Assembly: GCA_965231865.1 (NCBI GenBank)
Contig: CBDDOJ010000002.1
Location: 62,001 to 126,000 of the forward strand
DNA from: WTGA01 sp965231865
GTDB taxonomy: Bacteria; Pseudomonadota; Gammaproteobacteria; Arenicellales; Poriferihabitantaceae
DNA length: 64,000 bases
Reading direction: 5' to 3'
Positions 8,336-16,826 of this stretch are shown here, in pieces (the first letter of the stretch is position 1; every line of letters begins with the position of its first letter). The notes under the pieces were generated by a model. The model was not told the DNA's origin. It searched no databases and saw only the letters and a list, made by a program, of their open reading frames with translations. Both the position numbers and the translations under genes were made by a program.

Positions 8336-8683
8336 GCATCACCACGCCCCCCGAATGTCCGGAAAAGATTTGCTTTCCTGCGCCACCTGATTCTTCCGGC
8401 GCAGCCATGATCCACGTACCCGTTGCCCGGCAGTTCCACAAAGAGAACCCGGGGCCGTGGGATTGCCGTACCCGAATTCCGGCGGAATCAAGCCGGCAAC
8501 CCATCTCATTGTTTCCCCGTTGGCTGCGGCATTAAACCCGTCTGCAACAACATGATTTGGTACAATCCCCCGTAGAGTTCATCGATCCGACGAAACCCAG
8601 CCAATCCGGAGCACTGCCTTCCAGGGTCCGGCATTAAAAACAGGATTATAGTCCTACCCGCACCCATTTACCCGGAGAATCAG
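8336..8683. other. Intergenic region upstream of pyruvate kinase
   Basis: About 350 bp between two divergent genes. No gene was recognised. TACAAT at 8561-8566 is a candidate -10 element for pyk, but no good -35 is correctly spaced, so it is weak. Confidence 0.4.
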
Positions 8684-10114
8684 TTGAATCCCACCCCCAA
8701 ATTGCGAAAAACCAAGGTGATCGCCACCATCGGCCCTGTCTGCGACAGTATCCCAATCCTCTGTGACATGATCCAGGCCGGCATGAATGTAGCCCGTCTG
8801 AACATGTCCCATGGAGACGCACAGTCCCACTCGTCCACCCTGAAACGGATTCGTCAGGCTGCAAAAATGGTCGACAGTCCCATTGCCGTCATGATCGACA
8901 CCCGGGGCCGGGAAATCCGCACGGGGAATCTCGAAACCGGCCGGGCTCTGCTCGAACATCACCAGCAGTTTACCCTGTACAACGATAGGCGCACCGGCAA
9001 CGAGAAAGGGGTTTCCATTTCGTATGGACAGCTGTATCGCCATTCCAGGCCGGATGATCGCATTTTACTGGACGATGGCCAGATCGAACTCGTCGTGACG
9101 AAAGTCATCGACGGCGAAATCCAGTGCCGTGTCGACTGTGGCGGTATCCTCAGGAATAACAAGGGCGTGAACCTCCCCGACAACAAAACAGCATTCAATC
9201 ATATGCCCTCCGATGACATCCGGGAAATCGATTTCGCCGCGAACCATGATGTCCAGTATGTCGCGGCTTCATTTGTCCGCAATGCACGTGAAGTCGTGGA
9301 TTTTCGCAATGCGCTTTTGAAACGGGGGACCGATATCCCGATCATCGCGAAAATCGAGAATCGGGAAGGCGTTGACAATCTCAACAGTATCATTGCGGCA
9401 GCGGACGGCATTATGGTTGCCCGGGGCGACCTCGGTGTTGAACTGGAACTCGGAGAAGGCCCCACCATCCAGAAACAGATTATTCACGCCACCGTCTCCC
9501 AGGGTAAACCGGTGATTACCGCCACCCAGATGCTGAATTCCATGGAACGGAGTCCGAGGCCCACCCGGGCCGAAATAAGCGATGTTGCCAATGCCATTTT
9601 CGACGGAACATCGGCGGTGATGCTGTCCGGAGAAACCGCCGCCGGGCAAAGACCCGTTGAAGCCGTCCAGACCATGGTCCAGCTGGCACGGGAAGCGGAA
9701 GCAGGGTTGCGGCGCTATGGCTACCTGCAACGGATTGAACCCCACCCTTCAAACGAAGTAACGGAAGCGGTCGCCCAGGCATCCATTACCATGGCAAACC
9801 ACTTGAATGCCGCAGCAATCATCGCATTGACCGAAACCGGCTTTACCTCCCGACTGATCTCCAAATACCGTCCTGATTGCCCCATCCTCGCCATTACCTC
9901 GTCAAGACCCGTGGTCACCCGGCTGGCAATGAACTGGGGCGTTTTGCCCTTATTGTACGAAGGAGATGGCGGAGATGACGACAAGATCAGCTTTGCAACC
10001 TCACGGGCCAAAGAGCTCGGTTACCTGAAGGACAATGACCTCCTGATTCTGACAGCAGGCAGTTCCAAGCAGGCAGGAAGCACGGATTTGATCCGAGTTT
10101 TGACCGTAAAATAG
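8684..10114 (+). CDS. pyk: Pyruvate kinase
   Basis: 476 aa, the usual length of bacterial pyruvate kinase, which converts phosphoenolpyruvate and ADP to pyruvate and ATP in glycolysis. The start is a TTG preceded by GGAG about 9 bp upstream. The N-terminus RKTKVIATIGPVCDS, ARLNMSHGD, the active-site stretch IIAKIENREGVDN, the VARGDLGVE metal-binding loop and the TATQMLNSM segment are all present. The C-terminal regulatory domain runs to VLTVK. It is convergent with the YdjM-like gene. No other glycolytic gene is adjacent. Confidence 0.95.
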   Translation: MNPTPKLRKTKVIATIGPVCDSIPILCDMIQAGMNVARLNMSHGDAQSHSSTLKRIRQAAKMVDSPIAVMIDTRGREIRTGNLETGRALLEHHQQFTLYNDRRTGNEKGVSISYGQLYRHSRPDDRILLDDGQIELVVTKVIDGEIQCRVDCGGILRNNKGVNLPDNKTAFNHMPSDDIREIDFAANHDVQYVAASFVRNAREVVDFRNALLKRGTDIPIIAKIENREGVDNLNSIIAAADGIMVARGDLGVELELGEGPTIQKQIIHATVSQGKPVITATQMLNSMERSPRPTRAEISDVANAIFDGTSAVMLSGETAAGQRPVEAVQTMVQLAREAEAGLRRYGYLQRIEPHPSNEVTEAVAQASITMANHLNAAAIIALTETGFTSRLISKYRPDCPILAITSSRPVVTRLAMNWGVLPLLYEGDGGDDDKISFATSRAKELGYLKDNDLLILTAGSSKQAGSTDLIRVLTVK

Positions 10115-10143
10115 CCCATTGGCTGGCAGCCCGCCCCAGGGCA

Positions 10144-10677
10144 CTACCGTTTGAAATACCCGTAGCGCAGGGCCCGCAACCCAACAAAAATCAGGGCCAT
10201 GGGGATCCAAACCCGGTAAATTTCCATTTTCAGCACGTATATATTCCAGTTGCCCAAAAGGTATCGGATACCCATGGATGGAACAGGCAATTCCCGCCAG
10301 GGCAGGAAATACCGTTCATTTGTAAATGGCCAGGCAAACCCGATCCCCAACCCCCCATTGGTCAGGGCATCCAGTACACCATGTGAAACCATGGAAAAGG
10401 AAAGGAACAGGATCGTATTGAGTTTTCGGGCCCCCATCCACCGGTGGGCCGTTGCAGCGAGAATACCGGCAAACACCGCAAACGGGACCGAATGGGTAAA
10501 CCCCCGGTGCCCGAAGGGGGAATAATAGGAAATGCCCAGATAAAAACCGATCACATCCACATCCGGGAGCACCGCAAACAAACACCCCAATAGCAATAAT
10601 CTTGGCGGGATGATCCGGTGACCCAACCCGGCGCCGGCAGCCAGCGGGACAACGATATGTGTGAGGACGGTGGACAT
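10144..10677 (-). CDS. YdjM/LexA-regulated-type inner membrane metal-dependent hydrolase
   Basis: 177 aa with four to five hydrophobic segments. The early THIVVPLAAGAGLGHRIIP, the acidic LPDVDVIGF and HRGFTHSVPF, and SHGVLDALTNGG carry conserved His and Asp residues of the YdjM/DUF457 family, annotated as membrane-bound metal-dependent hydrolases. In E. coli ydjM is SOS-regulated, but I did not find a clear LexA box here. A 12-bp tandem repeat lies immediately upstream of the start. The biochemical reaction is unknown. Confidence 0.8.
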   Translation of the reverse strand: MSTVLTHIVVPLAAGAGLGHRIIPPRLLLLGCLFAVLPDVDVIGFYLGISYYSPFGHRGFTHSVPFAVFAGILAATAHRWMGARKLNTILFLSFSMVSHGVLDALTNGGLGIGFAWPFTNERYFLPWRELPVPSMGIRYLLGNWNIYVLKMEIYRVWIPMALIFVGLRALRYGYFKR

Positions 10678-10980
10678 AAAACAGATGCGGAAACAGATGC
10701 GGTTTGGTCATAGTATAGTCTTTTACCGAACCGGGGTTTGTGGTTCCCCCGGTGCCCACACCGGCCAGGGCCGGGAACCCCGCCGACCCATCACCCTCCC
10801 ATCTTGCCGGGCTGGAGACCGGTTCTGGGCTCGGATGCCTGAGCATGGGATGTATATGAAGCCTTTCCGGGTGAAGATCATTCTGCCCCCCCTTGAAAGC
10901 CTGGCCCCCGTCATCCGTTATTGTCTAAAAATGCCGGGTATTGCACAATCCGGCAAACCCATTGCAAAAGGATCGCCCCC
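10678..10980. other. Divergent intergenic region with a 12-bp tandem repeat
   Basis: About 300 bp between the YdjM-like gene (minus) and the flavin-dependent oxidoreductase (plus). AAACAGATGCGG is repeated head to tail at 10679-10690 and 10691-10702, directly against the YdjM start codon. No gene was seen in the remainder. Confidence 0.6.
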
Positions 10981-11994
10981 GTGCTGTTCAGTATTCAACT
11001 TTCCGCTTTTTACCCGGACAAACAATATGGCGGAGACCGCATTTACCATGACATGCTGGAGCAGGCGGTATTGGCCGACAGGCTTGGCTTCGACGCGGTA
11101 TCGCTGACCGAACATCATCTTATCAATATCCTGATGATGCCTGCTCCCCTGCAATTTGCCCTGCTGATCGCCGGCAAAACACGAAACCTGAAAATAATGA
11201 CTTCTGTACTGGTGTTGCCCATCCATGACATGCGAACCTTTGCCGGTGAACTGGTTGCCACGGATATTTTCACCGGGGGTCGGATGCTCTTCGGCGTTGG
11301 CCGGGGGGCCTTTGGCTTTGAAATGGACCGTCTCGGGGTACCGCTGGATATCAGTCGTGAGAAATTCGATGAATCCCTTGACCTGTTGACGGCGCTGTTG
11401 ACCCAGGAAGAGGTGTCGTGGGATGGCAAATACTATCAGTTCGATCCCCTTACCATCATGCCCAGGCCGGTACACCAACCGCATCGACGATTAATGATGG
11501 GTGTCATCCGACCCGAGGCGATTTACCATTGTACCAAACGCGGGTTCCATATCCAGACCACGCCCCTGTCCGCCAACGAACAACACATGCACAACCAGGT
11601 GGACGCGTTCAGGCGCGGCAGGGAAGAACTGGGCCATCAGGGCGACCACCTCAGCCTCAGCCTTTCCCGGATTGCCTATCTTGCCCGGGATGCGGTGGAC
11701 CAGAAGGAGAAAATCAAACTTGCCCATCATTACTATGGCATGTTCGACAATGTATTTACCGGAGATGGCGTCGTGGAAAGCGGTATGATCAAAGCCATGC
11801 CCAGAAAAATGACGCTCCGGGAAACGGCTGAAAACCTGACCATCTGCCCACCCGCGGAAATGATTGACAAACTCAGTCTCTATGCGGAAGCCGGCGTGGA
11901 CCGGTTCATCATGAACATCAATTTTGGTGCCGGCCAAAATGAAACGCTGGATTCCATTCAGCATTTTGCCGAAGAGGTCCTGCCTCATTTCTGA
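10981..11994 (+). CDS. LLM class (luciferase-like) flavin-dependent oxidoreductase
   Basis: 337 aa from GTG 10981, chosen because an AAAGGA ribosome-binding site lies about 8 bp upstream and the family typically begins at this hydrophobic strand (FSIQLSAFYPDK). The TIM-barrel motifs DRLGFDAVSLTEHH, SVLVLPIHDM and FTGGRMLFGVGRGAFGFE fit the luciferase-like monooxygenase family, which uses reduced FMN or F420. The substrate is unknown. An alpha/beta hydrolase follows 49 bp downstream on the same strand, so the two may act in sequence, for example in breakdown of a ketone or ester. Confidence 0.88.
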   Translation: MLFSIQLSAFYPDKQYGGDRIYHDMLEQAVLADRLGFDAVSLTEHHLINILMMPAPLQFALLIAGKTRNLKIMTSVLVLPIHDMRTFAGELVATDIFTGGRMLFGVGRGAFGFEMDRLGVPLDISREKFDESLDLLTALLTQEEVSWDGKYYQFDPLTIMPRPVHQPHRRLMMGVIRPEAIYHCTKRGFHIQTTPLSANEQHMHNQVDAFRRGREELGHQGDHLSLSLSRIAYLARDAVDQKEKIKLAHHYYGMFDNVFTGDGVVESGMIKAMPRKMTLRETAENLTICPPAEMIDKLSLYAEAGVDRFIMNINFGAGQNETLDSIQHFAEEVLPHF

Positions 11995-12043
11995 TGATAC
12001 CGGAGGCGGCAAAAAGGCGGGAAAGTGAACCCGGTCCGAAGAG

Positions 12044-12844
12044 ATGAGTTCGGTCAAAGTCAGTTATCGGATTGAGGGCGATGGCCCGGCACTGTACCTC
12101 GTCCATGGTATCGGGGCCCGCAAGACGACGTGGGATGCTCTCGTGGACGGACTGAAAGAACACTTTACCTGTGTTACCCATGACCTGCGCGGACATGGTG
12201 AAAGTCCGGTCCCCCCGACACCGTATCATCTTGGCCAGCTGGTGGACGACCTGGAAGGATTGCGGGAACACCTTGGACATGAAAAAATCCATGTGGTCGG
12301 GCATTCCCTCGGCGGCATGATTGGCCCGGCTTATGCCCGTCGCTATCCCCATCGTGTTCTCAGCGTGGGGCTTCTCAGTACTGCCGCGGACAGAACCCAG
12401 GCAGACCGGGCAAAACTGCAGGCGGTAGGCCGGGCGATGGAAACCCACAGGGTGATGCCTGTGATCAATACGCTTGTGGAAAGATGGTACACCGATGCGT
12501 TCATCGAAGCGCGTCCCGACCTCATCGAGCGACGCAAACAGGAGGTACACGATACGCCGGAGAATGTGTTCCTGAGCGTCTTCTGGATCTACGCAACCAC
12601 CGAGATGGCCCCCTGGCTCCATGAAATACACTGCCCGTGCCTGGTGTTGACCGGGGAACTGGATGGTGCCTGTTCCCCCCGCCTGAACCGGTCCATGGCG
12701 GAGAAACTGCCGGATTCAAAGCTGGTAATACTGGAACACCTCAAGCATTCCGTCCTGGTCGAGGCACCACAAAGAGTGCTGCTGCCTGTCCGGGATTTCC
12801 TCCTGGCGCAGGCGCATGGGGAGGTCCGTGTTTCACGAAGCTGA
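12044..12844 (+). CDS. Alpha/beta hydrolase
   Basis: 266 aa. The fold is recognisable from VHGIGARKTTW (oxyanion HG), DLRGHGESP, the nucleophile elbow GHSLGGM with its serine, the acidic residue in TGELDGACSP and the terminal histidine in EHLKHSVLVEAP. The catalytic triad Ser-Asp-His therefore looks complete. Members hydrolyse esters, lactones or C-C bonds. It is probably cotranscribed with the upstream flavin-dependent oxidoreductase. The specific substrate cannot be told. Confidence 0.85.
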   Translation: MSSVKVSYRIEGDGPALYLVHGIGARKTTWDALVDGLKEHFTCVTHDLRGHGESPVPPTPYHLGQLVDDLEGLREHLGHEKIHVVGHSLGGMIGPAYARRYPHRVLSVGLLSTAADRTQADRAKLQAVGRAMETHRVMPVINTLVERWYTDAFIEARPDLIERRKQEVHDTPENVFLSVFWIYATTEMAPWLHEIHCPCLVLTGELDGACSPRLNRSMAEKLPDSKLVILEHLKHSVLVEAPQRVLLPVRDFLLAQAHGEVRVSRS

Positions 12845-13171
12845 ACCGGTTCGGCAATTTTCGCTTCCTGACAGGCGTTTCACTGTTTCCTGACCGCACC
12901 CTATCCTTCTCGACTTCCGACATGTTGCATGTTGGGTAATAGGGGGAACTTCCCAGGATACTCCCTATTACCGAAAGTGTTGGAAGTAGAGCTGTCCAAT
13001 GTGAAATAATGGGATGGTCCGCCTCCAACTTCGGTGGCGATATGAAACCCAATGAACTCGAATGCCATGAAACAGACCAGCCCAGATAAATCAACCCAGT
13101 GGTGTACCGCTGGACCTATAAAATGGATGAAATCTCGGTTGCATGGATATTAAGACGTGTAATATGGTGAA
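12845..13171. other. Transition from core to accessory DNA, with an inverted repeat
   Basis: About 330 bp with no convincing gene. Composition becomes more AT-rich towards 13171. A 27-codon ORF at 13009-13089 has no recognisable feature. A perfect 10-bp inverted repeat lies at 12935-12972. Confidence 0.5.
12935..12972. repeat. Inverted repeat with 10-bp perfect arms
   Basis: GGTAATAGGG at 12935-12944 and its exact complement CCCTATTACC at 12963-12972. The stem can extend inward by a G-T and a G-C pair, leaving a loop of about 14 nt. There is no T-run, so it is not an obvious intrinsic terminator. Confidence 0.75.
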
Positions 13172-13552
13172 ATGATTACGGATGTGAGATTATGTCGCGA
13201 CATTCTTTTTAGATATGCAGAAGAAGAATGTTATCCATCGAAGATTCAGTTGACTGATTTGCTCAGAATCTATTCTGATCGGAGTGCAGATGAGATTGTG
13301 TTCAACTTATTGGCTCTAAGGGACGCGGGACTTTTAGATATGAGAGTTGAACTCCGGGTCGGAGCAGACTTTCACTCACATATCGTAGATAAGGGCATAA
13401 TCGGTCTTACTCCTCATCTCGGGTCTGAATTCGTACATCATGCTAGGAGCAAAAAGTTATGGGAGACGGCGCTCAAAAAATTTGGCGATGCGGGCATGGA
13501 TGCATCCTTATCTCGCATGTTTGATGTTCTTACGAATATTTCACTGGGTTAA
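13172..13552 (+). CDS. DUF2513-like protein
   Basis: 126 aa, codon use more AT-rich than its neighbours. The N-terminal part (CRDILFRYAEEECYPSK), the middle (SADEIVFNLLALRDAGLLDM) and the end (IIGLTPHLGSEFVHHARSK, then LWETALKKFG) fit the DUF2513 layout of a winged-helix-like domain common in prophages and defence islands. The function is unknown. It lies just upstream of a decayed IS and the IS-split nuclease-like gene, so it may have been the first gene of that accessory operon. Confidence 0.6.
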   Translation: MITDVRLCRDILFRYAEEECYPSKIQLTDLLRIYSDRSADEIVFNLLALRDAGLLDMRVELRVGADFHSHIVDKGIIGLTPHLGSEFVHHARSKKLWETALKKFGDAGMDASLSRMFDVLTNISLG

Positions 13553-13600
13553 GAGAATCTTTATTTCCCCGTGCAAGTATTCACTACTTACATCTAATTA

Positions 13601-14117
13601 GTGCTTGCCAGAAAACCCCCAGTTCACCGATAGTATATTGATTTAAAAGGATTATTTTCGGATTTCTTGTCTGAAGATTCTCTCAAGAGAGGCGGTTTCT
13701 GGTAAAATAGGGGCATTATAGGCCCTTTTTTCCGAATCTTCACTTTCTGAGTTTCCCCTTCTCATGAGAAAAATTTTTCCCTTCCAGACCGAGATCGGCA
13801 ATCTGCCGATCGAGGAGATCCGACTCGACCCGAAGTCCCGGGATGACATTCCCGCGCTGCTGCTGGGACTGCAATATCTTTATACCCACAAAGAGACCCG
13901 TGAGGCCCTGTTTGATCTGCTGGAAAAGGAAGTCCTGCCCGGGGTGGACCTGAACAACGGCCGTCCGGGGATGACCGTGTGGGGGATTTTGGTGATGGGG
14001 ATCCTGAAACAGGGATTGAACTGCGACTTTGACCTGTTGCACGAGTTGGTGAACAAGCACATCGATGTCCAGGCTTTTCTTGGGCACGGGGTCTTCCACC
14101 GTGAATACTCATACTAA
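13601..14117 (+). mobile_element. Truncated ISNCY-like insertion sequence (left end and 5' part of transposase)
   Basis: The left end GTGCTTGCCAGAAAACCCC at 13601-13619 matches the end of the complete element at 15034 at nearly every base. The element then carries the start of a related transposase and loses similarity to the complete copy near 14090-14117. No right end was found. The two copies clearly differ in nucleotide sequence, so this is an older or different family member. Confidence 0.8.
13764..14117 (+). pseudogene. Truncated ISNCY-like transposase, N-terminal 117 aa only
   Basis: The product is clearly homologous to the first ~120 residues of the complete transposase downstream: compare KSRDDIPALLLGLQYLYTHK with KSRDDIPALLKGLQLIYTDP, and GRPGMTVWGILVMGILKQGL with GRPGMEMWRILVLGILKEGL. 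It stops after FLGHGVFHREYSY, where the intact copy continues for 350 more residues including the DDE catalytic part. It cannot be an active transposase. Confidence 0.85.
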
Positions 14118-14176
14118 ACACATCCGTACAATACATCCTTCAATAATACTCAAAGTGCAATAGATACTGGAAGCAT

Positions 14177-15033
14177 ATGCCTGTGGAAAAGTCTGACAAA
14201 ACTGGTCGAGTCGAGTCCCGATCCGTAGCTGACATTTTTGAAGACCTGCGTGAACTTGCACAATCCGATGGTGCACTTCATGAGATATCTAGTCTCATCT
14301 ACAGAGACATTTTTGTCACGGTAGATCAGTGTGATGGTCGCGTGATTGACCACCCTGACCAACGCTGGTCAACTTCGAAGCTCAATAAGAACGAAGTGCT
14401 TCTTCTTCTCGGTCTCATGGTACAGTCTCCGACCGACCACACCTATACCGCCCAAGCGATAAACGGTGGATTTGCGGATAGAGTTGATGCACTCTTTCAG
14501 GAATTCCACAGTCGAATGGTTGCCGACCTTACTTCAACATTTAACACGGATACGCATCAATTTTTAGAGAAGGAAAGTCCCATCGGTCTTTTTGCACGGG
14601 AAGCTATCTACTACGGAGCCGACGGCTTCTATCTCCACCAGTTTTTCAATTTCAGCAGTACGCGCTATCGAGCGGATACTATGTGGCTAACTCAGAACGT
14701 TGGCCTAACGGTCACTTCGATGCTCGCAATAGCTAAGTACATCCTTGATCACATTAATGCTCAGATGATGGAAGCGGGGCACCTTCGTGAACTTGGATGC
14801 CGCTTGAGCAACAGAGATCTCACGAACAGTCTGCGAATCTCGAAAAAAGATGTGCGGAAACAGTTTGGCACCAAAAGTGAGGCGTTCTTTGCGAAGTTTG
14901 TCACGCCCGTTAAGGCAACTAATAAGGGATTTACGGACCCATTTTCGATAAACGCAGTCGCGTTTGCACCTATCATTGAGTTTGATCACTATCTTTACAT
15001 TCCGATGCAGTACCGACTCTGCGAAAGTATCTA
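14177..15033 (+). pseudogene. 5' part of an IS-interrupted accessory gene (nuclease-like protein)
   Basis: 285 codons ending in a TAG created at the IS junction. The frame continues on the other side of the insertion: removing the element and one copy of the 6-bp duplication joins ...LCES to IYESPFFW... without a frameshift, giving one protein of about 691 aa. This N-terminal part contains no motif I recognise. It is mostly helical, with segments such as LLLLGLMVQSP, then GADGFYLHQFFNFSS. The gene is more AT-rich than the core genome. As it stands it encodes a truncated protein. Confidence 0.8.
15028..15033 (+). repeat. Target-site duplication, left copy (TATCTA)
   Basis: TATCTA immediately precedes the left end of the complete IS. 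The same six bases follow its right end at 16821-16826. This is the duplication expected from a single insertion event into the accessory gene. Confidence 0.85.
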
Positions 15034-16820
15034 GTGCTTGTCAGAAAACCCCATAAACGATTGATTTATTTGAATAACTACCCGTTTTTTTGTGGCGAAG
15101 ATTTCGCGAATATAGTACAATCCGAAGGGAAAACCCCCTGAAACCGCCATTTACGGCAAATCTTCGAGGCATTGTACAGCATGAGAACGGTCATCGATCT
15201 CCAATCCCCTCTGGGTTCCGTCCCGATTGAACAGATCGCCCTCGACGAAAAGTCCCGGGACGACATTCCGGCCCTGTTGAAGGGCCTTCAACTGATCTAT
15301 ACCGACCCGGATACCCGCAAGGAGCTGTTCGAGTTGCTCGAAGCCCATATCCGACCGGATACCGACCGCACCGTTGGGCGTCCGGGAATGGAGATGTGGC
15401 GGATTCTGGTATTGGGCATTCTCAAGGAAGGACTGAACTGCGATTTCGACCGTCTGCATGATCTGGCCAACGAGCACCGAACGATACGCAAGATGTTGGG
15501 TCATGGTATGGACGGCATCGACAATACCTACTACGTCCGGGCCCGGATCGTGGACAATGTGGCCCTGCTGACTCCGGAACTGCTGCGTGAGGTCAACCGA
15601 CTGGTGGTTTCCACGGGGCATACGGTCGCAAAAAAAAAGCCTGGAGAAACGTTGGCCGGGCGATGTGATAGTTTCGTGGTGGAGACGGACGTCCACTACC
15701 CGACTGATTTCAACCTCCTATTGGATTCCACTCGTTGCCTGATCCGCGAAACCGGCAAGGCTTGTGAATTGCATGATGTGAAAGGCTGGCGGCAGCACCG
15801 GCACCTGACCAAACAGGTGCGCAAGCGGTTCAATCGAGTCGCCACAGCCCGGCTTTGGACGAAGCGACCGGATCAGGTGTCGGAGTATCTGAAGATCTGC
15901 CGGAAGATGGCCGGGAAAGCGGAGTTATCTCTGGTTGCCCTGAAGGAAGCCGGGGCATCCACCGCCTGGATGGAGAAGATCCGCCATTATCTGAAGCATA
16001 TCCACCTATTCACCGACCAGATCGACCGCCGGGTGTTGCAGGGCGAAGTGATTGAGCATTCCGAGAAAATCTTTTCGGTATTCGAGGAGCATACCCGGTG
16101 GATATCGAAAGGCAAGGCGGGGCGTCCGGTGGAACTCGGAGTTCCCCTGGCCATTGTCGAGGACCAGCACCAGTTTGTGCTGGATTATCAGATCATGTGG
16201 CAAGGCGGGGATGTGGATGTAGCGGTTCCCCTGATTGAGTCCTGCCAGGAGATGCACCCGGACCTGCAGGAGTGCAGCTTTGACCGGGGCTTTCACAGCC
16301 CGGAGAATCGCAGGCGTCTGGAGAATCTGCTTGACATGGTGGCCTTGCCGAAAAAGGGCCGACTGAATGCCGCGGACCAGGAACGGGAGTCCGAAGAAAA
16401 CTTTTCCCGGGCACGGAAACAGCACCCCGCCGTGGAGTCAGCAATCAATCACCTGGAGCATCACGGACTTGACAGAGTCCGGGCGAAAGGAGCCGACGGG
16501 TTCGAGAGAACCGTCGGGCTGGCCATCGTTGCTGCCAACCTGCACCAACTCGGCCGGATGTTGCAGAAATCGGAGAAAACGCATCGTGACAGACACCGCC
16601 TGGCTGCCTGACGCCCTATTCACCCGGTCAGATCTGCCCCCGCACCGACGGGGAGGGTCTCCTATGACCTGGAGCGTAAAATTCCGCCAAATCGTGCCTC
16701 AAACCGCCGAAAATAAGCGGCATTGAGCGAAAATCTCCTCCGCAATTCGCCGGAGGGACCCTGCAAAATTGCTTTCACTCCTCCGGTCGCGCAAAATCAA
16801 GGGGTTTTCATGCCAGACAC
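15034..16820 (+). mobile_element. Complete ISNCY-like insertion sequence, 1787 bp
   Basis: The left end reads GTGCTTGTCAGAAAACCCC; the right end, read outward on the other strand, is GTGTCTGGCATGAAAACCCC. These are imperfect terminal inverted repeats of about 19-20 bp. It carries one transposase gene and is flanked by a 6-bp direct duplication. It interrupts an accessory gene. The right end contributes an ATG (16810) in frame with the downstream gene half. Confidence 0.9.
15181..16611 (+). CDS. ISNCY-like transposase
   Basis: 476 aa from ATG 15181 (a TTG at 15172 is in frame but less likely). The N-terminal ~130 residues form the conserved DNA-binding region (KSRDDIPALLKGLQ, then GRPGMEMWRILVLGILKEGL). 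A DDE catalytic core follows: Asp in VVETDVHYPTDFNLL, Asp in CSFDRGFHSPENRRRLE, and Glu in HPAVESAINHLEHHGLDRV. The C-terminal HLEHHGLDRVRAKGADG segment is typical of the ISNCY/ISDol1-type group. No frameshift is visible, so the enzyme may be active. IS family placement is from memory and should be checked. Confidence 0.88.
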   Translation: MRTVIDLQSPLGSVPIEQIALDEKSRDDIPALLKGLQLIYTDPDTRKELFELLEAHIRPDTDRTVGRPGMEMWRILVLGILKEGLNCDFDRLHDLANEHRTIRKMLGHGMDGIDNTYYVRARIVDNVALLTPELLREVNRLVVSTGHTVAKKKPGETLAGRCDSFVVETDVHYPTDFNLLLDSTRCLIRETGKACELHDVKGWRQHRHLTKQVRKRFNRVATARLWTKRPDQVSEYLKICRKMAGKAELSLVALKEAGASTAWMEKIRHYLKHIHLFTDQIDRRVLQGEVIEHSEKIFSVFEEHTRWISKGKAGRPVELGVPLAIVEDQHQFVLDYQIMWQGGDVDVAVPLIESCQEMHPDLQECSFDRGFHSPENRRRLENLLDMVALPKKGRLNAADQERESEENFSRARKQHPAVESAINHLEHHGLDRVRAKGADGFERTVGLAIVAANLHQLGRMLQKSEKTHRDRHRLAA

Positions 16821-16826
16821 TATCTA
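16821..16826 (+). repeat. Target-site duplication, right copy (TATCTA)
   Basis: This is the second copy of the six bases found at 15028-15033, directly after the IS right end. The interrupted gene resumes at 16827. Confidence 0.85.

Noticed and set aside
13009..13089. 27-codon ORF upstream of the DUF2513 gene
   Set aside because: Too short, no clear ribosome-binding site or homology; may be chance.
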